Part shown: positions 1-8,924 of the stretch, in pieces
Position numbering within the stretch: position 1 is the stretch's first letter
How the letters are laid out: every line of letters starts with the position of its first letter
Assembly (NCBI GenBank): GCA_963698405.1
Contig: CAVOQT010000002.1
Span: forward strand, 372,001-436,000
Direction of reading: 5' to 3'
Origin: SHZI01 sp963698405
GTDB lineage: Bacteria > Pseudomonadota > Gammaproteobacteria > Steroidobacterales > GCA-2729495
DNA length: 64,000 nt
Program-made: the position numbers and the translations under genes
Notes under the pieces: generated by a model
The model's input: the letters and a program-made list of their open reading frames with translations, nothing else
The model's database searches: none
What the model was told of the DNA's origin: nothing

Positions 1-12
1 ACTACGTGGATG

Positions 13-642
13 TCAGCAAGCGCTGAGCTTCGGCGGCAGATCCAGCAGTACAGCCAGTTCACGGAGGCCGGCGCGCCGCATCGGCCGGCCATCCACCGGG
101 CTCAACGGTGCATGGCCGCGCAGACGAAGCGGGAACACGGTGCTGGCGAAATCGCAGTCATGTACGCTGAAGCGGTAGCCGGGAAACTGCTCTACTTCAT
201 CGTGTCGCAGCCGGTGACGACGCGCGATGCTCCTGTAACCCACGCCCAGTGACTCAAGGCTTGCACTGACTGCTTCAGAGGTATCGCTGAACAGGTGCAG
301 GTCAATGCTCGTATGAATCGTGGCGTTGCCACTCAGGACATCGCCCACCAGTCGGGGGTGATAACCGCCGAGATCACGCATCACTTCAAAGGCTGCGTGG
401 CGCAAGGCCGTCAGTAGTTCCGGCAGGGTTTCACCGTGAAAGATCCGGTTGCGTTCGGCGAGTGCCGCCTCGATTTCTGCATTGTCCGGCAGGTGTGCCT
501 GCCTGCCCAGGCCAAGCCGTGTCGCAGCCTTGATCTTGGCGCTGTGGAAATCGAGCAGGCCTTCTTCCTGGATTATCCGTGCTGTTTCGACGGCAAGCGC
601 CAGGCGCTGATGGTCGGGACGATCACGGTTAGAAGATCTCAT
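13..642 (-). CDS. Conserved hypothetical protein, nucleotidyltransferase-like
   Basis: About 209 residues. I chose the internal ATG (MRSSNRD...) because it overlaps the end of the upstream PBP1A gene by 14 bases, whereas the longest frame would lie deep inside that gene. No signal peptide or membrane segment is visible. A central stretch, with SIDLHLFSD near residue 115, recalls the Asp-x-Asp strand of nucleotidyltransferase-fold proteins, but the usual GS motif is not clear, so the fold is only a suggestion. The overlap suggests translation coupled to PBP1A. The stop codon lies 13 bases from the window edge, so any further downstream operon partner is not visible. The function is unknown. 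Confidence 0.5.
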   Translation of the reverse strand: MRSSNRDRPDHQRLALAVETARIIQEEGLLDFHSAKIKAATRLGLGRQAHLPDNAEIEAALAERNRIFHGETLPELLTALRHAAFEVMRDLGGYHPRLVGDVLSGNATIHTSIDLHLFSDTSEAVSASLESLGVGYRSIARRHRLRHDEVEQFPGYRFSVHDCDFASTVFPLRLRGHAPLSPVDGRPMRRAGLRELAVLLDLPPKLSAC

Positions 643-3181
643 TCTCGTTCCCCGCTGGCCCTGCCGGCCGCCCATGGCCGGTTGCCACGTTGCTGCTGGA
701 TTCCAGTGTTTCGAGGTCAGACTCGCGGAACAGTTCAAACATGCTTCCGGCATCGCTGGACGAAACCAGCAGGCCCGTTGTGGCGGAAATGCGTGCAGTC
801 ACGATGCCCGGTGGTCGCCGCACGGGTGTCTCCGGTACGCCATGCAATGCGTCGGCCATGAAGTACATCCACATGGGCAGCGCTGTCCGGCCACCTTCTT
901 CGCGTGGCCCGAGGCTGCGCTCTTGGTCAAAGCCTACCCAGGCGGTGGCGACCAGTTGACCGTTGAAGCCACTGAACCAGGCATCGCGCCGATCATTTGA
1001 GGTGCCGGTCTTGCCAGCGATATCTGCGCGTCCGAGGGCCTGCGCCCGGACACCGGTGCCACGCCTGACTACGTCGCGCATCATGTCGTAGAGCAGATAG
1101 GCGTTCTCGGCGGTAATGATCCGTGGTGCCCGTCCGGTGCCCGACATGAACTCCGGCGTTTCTATCGCTGCGGGTTGCCAGGTCTGGGCATGTGCGATCA
1201 TTTCCTCGGCATCCAGATAGACGGGGATTTCCGGTCTTGTCGGTGCCTGTGCCTGTACCGTGATTGCATCAGATGCCGCGACTTCGGCGGCTGGCGGCTC
1301 ATTTGGACCGAACCAGCGTGGCGTGCAGTCGGCGCAAACCACCCTGGCCGGGGCCTGGAAAATCACCGCTCCGTGGGCGTCTTCGATCCGCTCGATCAGA
1401 TAGGGCTCAACGCGATAGCCGCCATTGGCGAAAACAGCAAATCCTGCCGCCATATCGCGTGGCGTGGCTTCGCCGCTGCCGAGCGCCATGGTCGGATTCG
1501 GTGGCATGGCGCTGTCCGGCAGACCAAACGGCCGGATATATCTGATCGCTCTCGCGACCCCGGTGCTCAGCAAGACGCGGATGGTGACCAGATTCAGCGA
1601 TTTCACCAATCCTTCGCGCAGGCGGGTGGGGCCATAGAACTGGCCGGAGTTATTCTGCGGGCGCCACTCGTCGGCATCAGTACCGGTATTTTCAAATACC
1701 ACCGGCGCATCGTTGACGACGGTCGCTGGCGTGAATCCATGCTCCAGCGCAGCTGAATAGACAAAGGGCTTGAACGATGACCCCGGTTGCCGCTTCGCCT
1801 GAACCGCCCGGTTGAACTTGCTGGCAAAGAAATCGTAGCCACCGGACAGCGCTACCGTCGCACCATCCAGCGGGTCCAGTGCTACCAGTGCGCCCTGTAC
1901 GACGGGTAGTTGGGCCAGTAACCAGCCGCGACTCACGGTGCGGAGCAGATAGACGACATCGCCGGTCGAGACAATTTCTGCGACGGTCTGCGGTGCCGCA
2001 CCGACGGCTTCGTCATTTACATACGGCCGCCATCTGAGGTTGGCCCACGGTACGGTGAGCGGGCCGATATCGTGTACGAAAAGTGTTGCCGAGTTGTCTG
2101 TATGCAGGCGGGTTACCAGTGCCGGGTAAAGGTCCGGGTGTACCGGGTATGCATCGAGCAGTCGCTGTTGCCCTGCATCGTCTGCCGGCAACACACCATC
2201 CACATGAAAGGCTGCACCCCGGTATCCGTGTCGCCGGTCGTATTCCAGCAGGGCTGTGCGTAGCGCGCGGTCCGCGCTGCTCTGCAGACGGCTGTCGATG
2301 GTCGTGGTGACCCGGTAGCCACGGCTGGTGATGTCCGTGCCGAAGCGGGCCACCATTTCAGCGCGTACCATTTCAGCGATATAGGGTGCATCGAGCTCCG
2401 CTGATGGAACATGCAGGTGGGATTCGACCGGCGTGGCAAGTGCCTGGCGGTATTCTTCGTCATCGATGAACTCGAGTTCCAGCATCCGGCGCAGCACATA
2501 GGCGCGCCGCTCTTCCGTACGTACCGGATCGGAAACCGGATTCAGCTGTGAGGGCGCCTTGGGAATTCCGGCAATGGCTGCGGCTTCAGCGATCGACAGC
2601 TGCTCAAGCGGCTTGCCGAAATAGACTTCGGCCGCCGCAGCGATACCGTAAGCGCGCTGGCCAAAGAAAATCTTGTTCAGGTAAAGCGCGAGGATATCTT
2701 CCTTGCTGAAGGCCTGCTCGATCTGCAGCGCCAGCAGCAGTTCTTTGGCTTTACGCACGAAAGTACGTTCGGGGCTCAGGAAATAGGCCCGCGCAAGCTG
2801 CTGGGTGATGGTGCTGCCACCCTGGGTCCGGCTGCCCGTCAGGATGAGATGGCTGCCCGCACGCACCAGCCCCTCATAGTCAAAACCGGGATGCTCGAAA
2901 AAGCGGTCATCTTCGGCGGCCAGCACAGCCTGGACGACCAGTGGCGGAATATCCTTGTACCTGACCGGGATGCGACGGAACTCGCCGAGCTGTGCAATGA
3001 GACGTGCGTCACGGGAATAGATACGCAGTGGCACCTGCAGCGGAACGTCCTGCATGTGCTCCACTGACGGCAGTCCCGGTGAAAGAAAATACCAGGCAGT
3101 ACCGGCGGTTACGCCACCAGCGATGACACCGGTGAGTGCGATGCCAAAGAGCGCCAGAAGGACTCGAATCAGAAATTTCAT
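629..3181 (-). CDS. mrcA: Penicillin-binding protein 1A, bifunctional glycosyltransferase/transpeptidase
   Basis: The 850-residue class A PBP polymerises lipid II and cross-links peptidoglycan in the periplasm. An N-terminal cytoplasmic/membrane anchor spans residues 1-33. The GT51 glycosyltransferase domain (about 55-230) shows AAEDDRFFEHPG with catalytic Glu near 90, GGSTITQQ at 121-128 and the KEDILALYLN helix. An OB-like insert of about 300-430 residues follows. The transpeptidase domain has SSFK (catalytic Ser near 468), SLN near 528 and KTGTS near 724. Length is typical of the family. It is divergent from pilM, the usual gammaproteobacterial arrangement for mrcA (ponA) and the pilMNOPQ cluster. 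The frame is intact. Confidence 0.97.
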   Translation of the reverse strand: MKFLIRVLLALFGIALTGVIAGGVTAGTAWYFLSPGLPSVEHMQDVPLQVPLRIYSRDARLIAQLGEFRRIPVRYKDIPPLVVQAVLAAEDDRFFEHPGFDYEGLVRAGSHLILTGSRTQGGSTITQQLARAYFLSPERTFVRKAKELLLALQIEQAFSKEDILALYLNKIFFGQRAYGIAAAAEVYFGKPLEQLSIAEAAAIAGIPKAPSQLNPVSDPVRTEERRAYVLRRMLELEFIDDEEYRQALATPVESHLHVPSAELDAPYIAEMVRAEMVARFGTDITSRGYRVTTTIDSRLQSSADRALRTALLEYDRRHGYRGAAFHVDGVLPADDAGQQRLLDAYPVHPDLYPALVTRLHTDNSATLFVHDIGPLTVPWANLRWRPYVNDEAVGAAPQTVAEIVSTGDVVYLLRTVSRGWLLAQLPVVQGALVALDPLDGATVALSGGYDFFASKFNRAVQAKRQPGSSFKPFVYSAALEHGFTPATVVNDAPVVFENTGTDADEWRPQNNSGQFYGPTRLREGLVKSLNLVTIRVLLSTGVARAIRYIRPFGLPDSAMPPNPTMALGSGEATPRDMAAGFAVFANGGYRVEPYLIERIEDAHGAVIFQAPARVVCADCTPRWFGPNEPPAAEVAASDAITVQAQAPTRPEIPVYLDAEEMIAHAQTWQPAAIETPEFMSGTGRAPRIITAENAYLLYDMMRDVVRRGTGVRAQALGRADIAGKTGTSNDRRDAWFSGFNGQLVATAWVGFDQERSLGPREEGGRTALPMWMYFMADALHGVPETPVRRPPGIVTARISATTGLLVSSSDAGSMFELFRESDLETLESSSNVATGHGRPAGPAGNENEIF

Positions 3182-3239
3182 TGAGAAGCGGGAAAGGTAC
3201 CTTGCGCAGCCCGTGACGATTATGCATATTGGCCGCGGT

Positions 3240-3330
3240 TTTTGGGCAAACCTACTGAAAGGTGGGGACGCAAAGCTACCGGTCTACGGGACTGCTTGAG
3301 GAACTGCGCTGGATTGGGCGTAGCCGCAAG
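3240..3330 (+). promoter_or_regulatory. Cyclic-di-GMP-I (GEMM-I) riboswitch upstream of pilMNOPQ
   Basis: The sequence shows the GEMM-I hallmarks in order. GGGCAAACC lies at 3244-3252. A P2-like hairpin with a GAAA tetraloop follows (CCTACT-GAAA-GGTGGG, about 3251-3266). The conserved GGGGACGCAAAGC core is at 3264-3276, then TACCGGTCT, and a distal strand whose GTAGC (3320-3324) can pair with GCTAC (3275-3279). GEMM-I aptamers bind c-di-GMP and commonly sit in front of motility, pilus and extracellular-matrix genes. Here the element is on the same strand as pilM and ends about 320 nt before its start. Direction of control (on or off) cannot be read from the sequence. Confidence 0.88.
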
Positions 3331-3502
3331 TGCAGGATCCTACGACAGCGGGGCCGCCAGATTACGGATTATCTGATGTATCCGTTTCTGTACCCTCTGC
3401 GTATGACTTTTCTGTGCTTGCCGTTTCGGGTGCATTCAGATCGCTCCCGCGGCCATGGCGCGCTGTTCTCCTCACGCTGTTCCCGATGACCAGGCTTCCG
3501 GT

Positions 3503-3539
3503 CCAGAAGTGCCGCGGCTGATAGCCGCGTAATTTCTGG
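3503..3539 (+). other. Extended hairpin in the pilM leader, possible expression platform
   Basis: An outer stem (CCAGAA 3503-3508 with TTCTGG 3534-3539) encloses a perfect inner stem CGCGGCT-GAT-AGCCGCG (3513-3529). It lies between the c-di-GMP aptamer and pilM. No U-tract follows, so it is not a standard intrinsic terminator. It could be part of a switching platform, a Rho-related site or an RNA-stability element; this is inference. Confidence 0.4.
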
Positions 3540-3653
3540 TTGGTGGACGGGCGTCACATCGCGTTTCCATCGATAGTGATATATGGTTAAATGCAATTCG
3601 TGACGTGCCGAAGACGTTATTCGCGCAACTTCCGGGTTTAAAAGGGAAAAGCT

Positions 3654-4715
3654 GTGCTTTTCGGTTCACGTTCCAGGCCTTTGATTGGTCTTGACATAAC
3701 AACCTCATCGATCAAGCTCGTTGAGTTGTCTCAGAGCGGCAAGAGCTTCCGTGCGGAGAGCTATGCCGCTGAGCCAACGCCGCCTAACTCGATCAACGAG
3801 AAAACGATCGTCGATGCACCTGCAGTGGGCGAAGCAATTCGTCGCGCTATAAAGCGTGCGGGGACCAGTTCCAAAGATGCCGCCATCGCGATCAGTAGCG
3901 ATGCCGCCATTACCAAGATCATCCAGATGCCACGGCGCTTCACGGCGCGTGAACTGGAAGGGCAGGTCGAGATTCAGGCCGATCAATACATTCCCTTCCC
4001 GATGGAAGAGGTCAGTTTTGATTTTGAAGTGATGGGGCCGTCAGCGACGGACCCCGAGATGCTCGACATCCTGCTGGTTGCAACGCGTACCGAGAATGTC
4101 GATCAGCGTAAAGCTGCAGTCGAAGCAGCAGGCCTTGTGGCCCGCGTGGTCGATGTCGAACCCTTCGCGCTCGAGAACGCCTGTCAGCTGCTCATACACC
4201 AGATGCCTGATGGCGGTCTGCAGCACCAGATCGCAATCATCGATTTCGGCGCCAGCAACACCACGTTCAGCGTGCTGCAGGACATGCGCGTGGTGTACAC
4301 CCGCGAATTTTCCTTCGGCGGGCAGCAGCTCACCGAGGAAATCATGCGCACCTACGGGCTCAGCCTCGAGGATGCGGGGCGTGCCAAGAAAGAGGGCGGC
4401 CTGCCTGGCAATTACCAGCCAGAGGTGCTCGACCCGTTCATGGATGACATGACCCAGCAGGTCAGTCGTTCGCTGCAGTTCTTTCTCGCCTCTGGCGGTG
4501 GCCGTGATCAACCTGACCAGATCCTGGTCTGTGGCGGTTGCGCAAACATCCCGGGTGTTGCAGACGTCATTTCAAGCAAGGTCGGCATACCTACCGAGAT
4601 CGGTGATCCACTCGGCCAGATGAAGATCTCCAGTCGGGCCAAATCCCAGGGTATCCGCAAGGACTCCACTGCACTGCTGACTGCATGTGGACTCGCGCTT
4701 CGGAGTTTCGACTGA
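3654..4715 (+). CDS. pilM: Type IV pilus inner-membrane platform protein PilM
   Basis: The 353-residue actin-like (FtsA-fold) cytoplasmic protein starts the pilMNOPQ alignment-complex operon. It binds the short N-terminus of PilN and links the pilus motor side to the periplasmic PilN/PilO/PilP chain. The N-terminal IGLDITTSSIKLVEL, IDFGASNTT (near 200) and ILVCGGCANIPG (near 283) are the phosphate and adenosine loops of the actin-like fold. The start is GTG at 3654 with an AAAGGGA ribosome-binding site about 8 bases upstream. Transcription probably comes through the c-di-GMP riboswitch leader. Length is normal for the family and the frame is intact. Confidence 0.97.
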   Translation: MLFGSRSRPLIGLDITTSSIKLVELSQSGKSFRAESYAAEPTPPNSINEKTIVDAPAVGEAIRRAIKRAGTSSKDAAIAISSDAAITKIIQMPRRFTARELEGQVEIQADQYIPFPMEEVSFDFEVMGPSATDPEMLDILLVATRTENVDQRKAAVEAAGLVARVVDVEPFALENACQLLIHQMPDGGLQHQIAIIDFGASNTTFSVLQDMRVVYTREFSFGGQQLTEEIMRTYGLSLEDAGRAKKEGGLPGNYQPEVLDPFMDDMTQQVSRSLQFFLASGGGRDQPDQILVCGGCANIPGVADVISSKVGIPTEIGDPLGQMKISSRAKSQGIRKDSTALLTACGLALRSFD

Positions 4716-4716
4716 T

Positions 4717-5328
4717 ATGCCACGCATAAATCTATTGCCTTGGCGCGATGAGCTGCGCACCAAGCGGCGCAACCAGTTCTTTATTGGCCTGGGTGCGGCT
4801 GTTGGTGCTGCCGGTCTGGTTATCCTTGCCTCGAATTCCGTGATGAGCGGGATCATCAGCAGCCAGAAGTCGCGCAACGATCTGTTGAGCGCCGAGATTG
4901 CGCTGCTTGATGAGCGCATCGCCGAGATCCTTGATCTCGAGGCCAAGAAAGAACGGCTGCTGGCGCGGATGGAAATCATCGAGCAGCTCCAGCGCAGTCG
5001 CCCGGAGATCGTGCATGTAGTCGAAGAGCTGGTAAGGACGCTGCCTGACGGTGTGCGCCTGACTGCTGTGAAGCAGGCCGGCAAGCGGGTCGAAATTCGC
5101 GGTGATGCCGAGTCAAACACCCGCGTGTCCGCTTTCATGCGCAATCTCGACAAGTCGAGCTGGTTTACGCAGCCCGACCTTGAGGTCGTCGAGGTGCGTG
5201 AAGCTGGAGCCAAGGGCAAGAAAGGACTGCCACAGGAAACCGGCGAGTTTGCCGGCCGCTCGTCGCAGTTTGTGGTGTATGCCAGCCAGGTATCCACAAC
5301 AACGGATGATGAGGAGGTTGCGAAGTGA
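4717..5328 (+). CDS. pilN: Type IV pilus assembly protein PilN
   Basis: The 203-residue bitopic inner-membrane protein carries the conserved N-terminal PilM-binding motif MPRINLLPWRDE. This fixes the start one base after the pilM stop rather than at the longer open frame. A single membrane helix lies at about residues 22-43, followed by a periplasmic coiled coil (about 45-110) and an alpha/beta domain. It dimerises with PilO to form the periplasmic part of the alignment complex. Its end overlaps the pilO start by four bases (GTGA), typical of translational coupling. Confidence 0.96.
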   Translation: MPRINLLPWRDELRTKRRNQFFIGLGAAVGAAGLVILASNSVMSGIISSQKSRNDLLSAEIALLDERIAEILDLEAKKERLLARMEIIEQLQRSRPEIVHVVEELVRTLPDGVRLTAVKQAGKRVEIRGDAESNTRVSAFMRNLDKSSWFTQPDLEVVEVREAGAKGKKGLPQETGEFAGRSSQFVVYASQVSTTTDDEEVAK

Positions 5329-6041
5329 ACTTCCTTGATGATCTCCGTGAACTCGATATCAACGATATCGGTCGCTGGCCTTTTCCGATCCAGGCGTTTT
5401 TCATCGCACTGCTTTTCATCATTGCGGGCGCTGGCGGGTTCTGGACCTTCGTCTGGAAAAACCAGATGCCCAGGCTCGAGAAAGCACAGGCTGAAGAGCG
5501 TGAGCTGCGCAGTACCTTTGAAAGCAAGCAGCGCAAGGCTGCCAACTTCAGTGCGTACAAGGCGCAGCTGGCCGAAATAGAACGCTCCTTCGGTACGATG
5601 CTCCGGCAGTTGCCCGGCAAGACGGAAATCCCCAATCTGCTGGTAGACATCTCCCAGACCGGGCGCGGTGCCGGCCTGCAGGAGGAGTTGTTCCAGCCCA
5701 GCGAAGAAATCCGCAAGGACTTTTACGCAGAAAAACCGATCAAGATCCGTTTGTCCGGCTCGTACCACGAGTTTGGCCGCTTTGTCAGCGATATCGCCGC
5801 ACTGCCCCGCATCGTGACCCTGCATGACATCGAGATCGCGCCCAAGGGCAAGAATCCCGGCTTCGATGAGCTGCTGCTCAACGTTACCGCAAAAACCTAT
5901 CGCTACCTCGATGAGGATGAGTTGCAGGCAGCCGAGGCGAGCGCCACGGGCGCCGGCGGCAAGGGCAAGAAATCCAGAACGACTCGTGAGACCAGCAAGG
6001 GCGCCAAGTCAGCCAAGGGCAAAGCGGGGAAGAAGGGCTAG
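5325..6041 (+). CDS. pilO: Type IV pilus assembly protein PilO
   Basis: The 238-residue bitopic inner-membrane protein pairs with PilN. A short cytoplasmic N-terminus is followed by a membrane helix near residues 22-46 (FPIQAFFIALLFII...), a coiled coil (about 50-90) and the PilO core domain (about 95-200). The last 40 residues are an unusually basic, low-complexity tail rich in Gly, Lys, Ser and Thr; most PilO proteins end soon after the core. The start is GTG, overlapping the pilN stop, and pilP begins at the next base after the stop codon. Confidence 0.95.
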   Translation: MNFLDDLRELDINDIGRWPFPIQAFFIALLFIIAGAGGFWTFVWKNQMPRLEKAQAEERELRSTFESKQRKAANFSAYKAQLAEIERSFGTMLRQLPGKTEIPNLLVDISQTGRGAGLQEELFQPSEEIRKDFYAEKPIKIRLSGSYHEFGRFVSDIAALPRIVTLHDIEIAPKGKNPGFDELLLNVTAKTYRYLDEDELQAAEASATGAGGKGKKSRTTRETSKGAKSAKGKAGKKG

Positions 6042-6581
6042 ATGATCAGGGTTCTATCCATGCTGTACAGCGTTTCCCTCCGGCGGGCAGGCGTCGGGAT
6101 CTTGTTTGCAGCCACGCTGTTGACCGGCTGTGGCGGCGGCCAGTCTGATCTCATGCAGTACATCGACAAGGTCAAGGCGCGGCCGGGTGGCCGCATCGAG
6201 GCACTGCCACAGGTCAAGCCCTACGAGACGTTCAGTTACGCCGCAGATGCGCTGCGTTCGCCATTTGTGCCTGACCAGCCGCAAGGTCGTGCGGGTGCCA
6301 CGGGGCCTCGCCCGGATTCAGCGCGGCCCAAGGAATATCTGGAGCAGTTCCCGCTCGATACTCTTTCAATGGCGGGCACGCTGAGTCAGGGATCGGCCAA
6401 TTACGGTCTGGTGCAGACCGGTGACGGGCTGCTGCACAAGGTTCTGCCGGGTAACTACATCGGCCAGTACGACGGCCGGGTGGTTGCGGTATCGCAATCC
6501 GAGATCCGGGTTGATGAATTGGTGCCGGATGGCATGGGTGGCTTCTACACACGGTCGGCCTCGATAGCACTTGGAAATTGA
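6042..6581 (+). CDS. pilP: Type IV pilus lipoprotein PilP
   Basis: The 179-residue lipoprotein has a signal peptide ending in the lipobox LLTGC (Cys near residue 30). An unstructured linker follows, which in known PilP binds the PilN/PilO heterodimer, and then the C-terminal beta-sandwich homology-region domain (about 105-179) that contacts the PilQ secretin. The motif sequence AGTLSQGSANYGLVQTGDG is typical. The ATG sits immediately after the pilO stop. A downstream ATG (residue 7) is an alternative start that would give a shorter n-region. Confidence 0.95.
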   Translation: MIRVLSMLYSVSLRRAGVGILFAATLLTGCGGGQSDLMQYIDKVKARPGGRIEALPQVKPYETFSYAADALRSPFVPDQPQGRAGATGPRPDSARPKEYLEQFPLDTLSMAGTLSQGSANYGLVQTGDGLLHKVLPGNYIGQYDGRVVAVSQSEIRVDELVPDGMGGFYTRSASIALGN

Positions 6582-6655
6582 GGCGGGGTTCCGTCCCCGC
6601 ACGGCGGGATGCGGATTTTGAGTTGCCGACGCAAGGATATGGTTGGGAGTACGGG

Positions 6656-8869
6656 ATGATGAGCACGACCAGGGGCAGTGAGATGGCAGGACCAACCGGC
6701 AGACGGCATACCGTCAGTCGCGTCCTTGCCGCATGGATCGGTGCGCTGGCAATTGCGTTGACCGGGATGTCGGTTGCGCTGGCACAGGCCGCGCCGGTCG
6801 GCAACCAGCTCAAGGACATTCAGGTCCAGCCACTGCCTGGCAATCAACTCGAGCTGCGCTTGCTGACTTCAGGTCCGGCATCCGAGCCGCTGGCTTTCAC
6901 CATCGATAATCCCGCCCGTATCTCTCTCGATCTGCAGGGCACAACGCTGGCGCTGGACAAGCGCCGCAAGGACGTGAACATTGGTCCGCTGACGACAATT
7001 CTTGCTGCTGAAGCCGGTGGCAAGACCCGCATTGTCCTTAATCTCGACACGATGGTGCCCTATCAGACCCGCGTCGACGGCAACGCTGTCGTGGTAACGC
7101 TTGGTACGCCGCAAGCTGCGGCCGCCGCAGTGACTTCGTTCCCGGCGCCGAACGCTACTGCCGCAACTGCGGGTGTTGCCGCAGTCAGTAGTAGCCGCAG
7201 CGTCAGTGGCGTGGATTTTCGTCGTGGCGAGAACGGTGCCGGGCGGGTCGTAATCACGCTGTCTGATCCGGCGACACCGGTCGATGTCCGCAAGGAAGAC
7301 GGTCGTGTGGTGCTGTCCTTCAACGGCGCAACGCTGCCGGCCAGTCTGCAGAAGCGTCTGGATGTCACCGATTTCGCAACCCCGGTGAATTTCATCGAGT
7401 CTGCAAGTACGCCGGCTGGCACCCGCGTCAGTATCGCTGCCAAGCTGCCGTTCCAGGAACTCGCCTATCAGTCCGATGGTGTTTTCACCGTCGAGATTGC
7501 GCCGGTGGTCGTTGCTGAAAAAGACCTCAAGCCCACCCTGTTCAGTCCTGATCGTGACTACAGTGGCGAGCGGTTGACGCTGTCCTTCCAGGATATCGAG
7601 ACGCGGGCGGTCCTGCAGTTGCTGGCAGATGTCAGCGGCCGCAACATCATCGTATCCGACAGCGTGGCCGGCAATGTCACCCTTCGCCTGCAGAATGTAC
7701 CTTGGGATCAGGCACTCGACATCGTGCTGGCTACCAAGGGTCTCGACATGCGCGAGAACGGTGGCGTCATCATCGTTGCGCCAGCTGATGAGATCGCTGC
7801 CCGCGAGAAGGCTGATCTCGAAGCTCGCAAGGATATCCTCGAACTGGAGCCGCTGTTCTCCGAGTATCTGCAGGTCAACTATGCCAAGGCAGCCGACCTT
7901 GCCGAGCTGATGAAGGGCAACAAGGGTAACTCGCTGCTTTCCGAGCGCGGTACCGTGGCTATCGACGAGCGAACCAACACCCTGCTGGTCAAGGATGTCA
8001 GTGACCATATCGCACAGATTCGTCGGCTGGTCAGTACGCTGGATATTCCTGTACGTCAGGTGCTGATCGAGGCACGGATCGTCATCGTGAACGACGACTT
8101 CAGCCGTGACCTCGGTGTGCGTTGGGGCGTTACCGCTATCAATGACACCAGCGATGGCCTGGTCGCCGTGACGGGTTCTTCTACCGGTACCAACACCATC
8201 GTCAATTCAGCGCTCAGCAACCAGCAGTCCACCGGATCCATGTATCCCGTACAGCTGCCTGCGCTGGCTGACCGATATAACGTCAACCTGCCGCTGGCCA
8301 ATCCGGCTGGCCGGATTGGCCTGGCGCTGCTCGGCGAAGACTATCTGGTCGACCTCGAGCTGTCGGCGCTGCAGGCCGAAGGTCGCGGCGAGGTGATTTC
8401 CTCACCGCGCGTGATTACTGCCAACCAGAAAGAAGCCTCGATACGTCAGGGTGTCGAGATTGCCTATCAGGAGGCTGCGTCCAGCGGTGCCACCACGACG
8501 CAGTTCAAGGATGCTGTGCTCAGCCTGACGGTTACGCCGCAGATCACGCCAGATGACCGCATCATTCTGGATCTGAAGGTGACCAAGGACAGTGTCGGCG
8601 CCACCTATTCCAACGAACGCGGTGGCTCGGTGCCCAGCATCGATACACGTGAGGTCGATACCCAGGTGCTGGTCAACAACGGCCAGACCGTCGTCCTTGG
8701 CGGTGTCTATGAAACCGAGGAAGGGGAGACAGTCAGCAAGGTGCCGTTCCTCGGCGATCTGCCCGGCGTTGGCGTGTTGTTCCGCTCTACCCGAAAAATC
8801 TCGAACAAGTCCGAACTGCTGATCTTTGTGACACCAAAGATACTCAAGGAAGGCTCGAACATTTACTGA
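6656..8869 (+). CDS. pilQ: Type IV pilus secretin PilQ
   Basis: The outer-membrane secretin through which the pilus fibre exits, 737 residues from the chosen ATG. I chose this start because GGGAG lies about 8 bases upstream and a cleavable signal peptide (ending near ALAQA) follows at a sensible distance; a TTG at 6578 would overlap pilP. Two AMIN peptidoglycan-binding domains come first (about residues 40-130 and 170-270). The secretin N0/STN and N1 domains follow (SFQDIETRAVLQLLADVSG near 305), then the secretin beta-barrel domain (about 520-735) with VISSPRVITANQ and the terminal LIFVTPKIL. It ends the pilus operon proper. Confidence 0.97.
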   Translation: MMSTTRGSEMAGPTGRRHTVSRVLAAWIGALAIALTGMSVALAQAAPVGNQLKDIQVQPLPGNQLELRLLTSGPASEPLAFTIDNPARISLDLQGTTLALDKRRKDVNIGPLTTILAAEAGGKTRIVLNLDTMVPYQTRVDGNAVVVTLGTPQAAAAAVTSFPAPNATAATAGVAAVSSSRSVSGVDFRRGENGAGRVVITLSDPATPVDVRKEDGRVVLSFNGATLPASLQKRLDVTDFATPVNFIESASTPAGTRVSIAAKLPFQELAYQSDGVFTVEIAPVVVAEKDLKPTLFSPDRDYSGERLTLSFQDIETRAVLQLLADVSGRNIIVSDSVAGNVTLRLQNVPWDQALDIVLATKGLDMRENGGVIIVAPADEIAAREKADLEARKDILELEPLFSEYLQVNYAKAADLAELMKGNKGNSLLSERGTVAIDERTNTLLVKDVSDHIAQIRRLVSTLDIPVRQVLIEARIVIVNDDFSRDLGVRWGVTAINDTSDGLVAVTGSSTGTNTIVNSALSNQQSTGSMYPVQLPALADRYNVNLPLANPAGRIGLALLGEDYLVDLELSALQAEGRGEVISSPRVITANQKEASIRQGVEIAYQEAASSGATTTQFKDAVLSLTVTPQITPDDRIILDLKVTKDSVGATYSNERGGSVPSIDTREVDTQVLVNNGQTVVLGGVYETEEGETVSKVPFLGDLPGVGVLFRSTRKISNKSELLIFVTPKILKEGSNIY

Positions 8870-8924
8870 ACGGAATCATCTGCCGCGAGGCCACGGGCCG
8901 CCGGATGTGTGAGAGGAAATTGTT

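Larger units (their letters stand above)
3182..3653. other. Divergent intergenic region between mrcA and pilM
   Basis: This 472-base non-coding stretch separates two divergent genes. It contains a GEMM-I riboswitch-like element (about 3240-3330) and a strong extended hairpin (3503-3539), both listed separately. A purine-rich Shine-Dalgarno (AAAGGGA, about 3641-3647) precedes the GTG start of pilM. Short open frames here show no family features and no convincing ribosome-binding sites. I could not identify a convincing promoter for either gene by eye. The untranslated leader of the pil operon would be over 400 nt if transcription starts upstream of the riboswitch. Confidence 0.7.

Noticed and set aside
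13..753. The longest frame for the first gene, starting at 753
   Set aside because: It would overlap the end of PBP1A by over 120 bases; the internal ATG at 642 gives a normal short overlap.
4572..5825. A 417-residue leftward ORF opposite pilN and pilO
   Set aside because: The pil genes explain the region, and the shadow shows no domain.
6578..6655. TTG start for pilQ at 6578
   Set aside because: The extra 26 residues are charged and would precede the signal peptide awkwardly. The ATG at 6656 has a ribosome-binding site.
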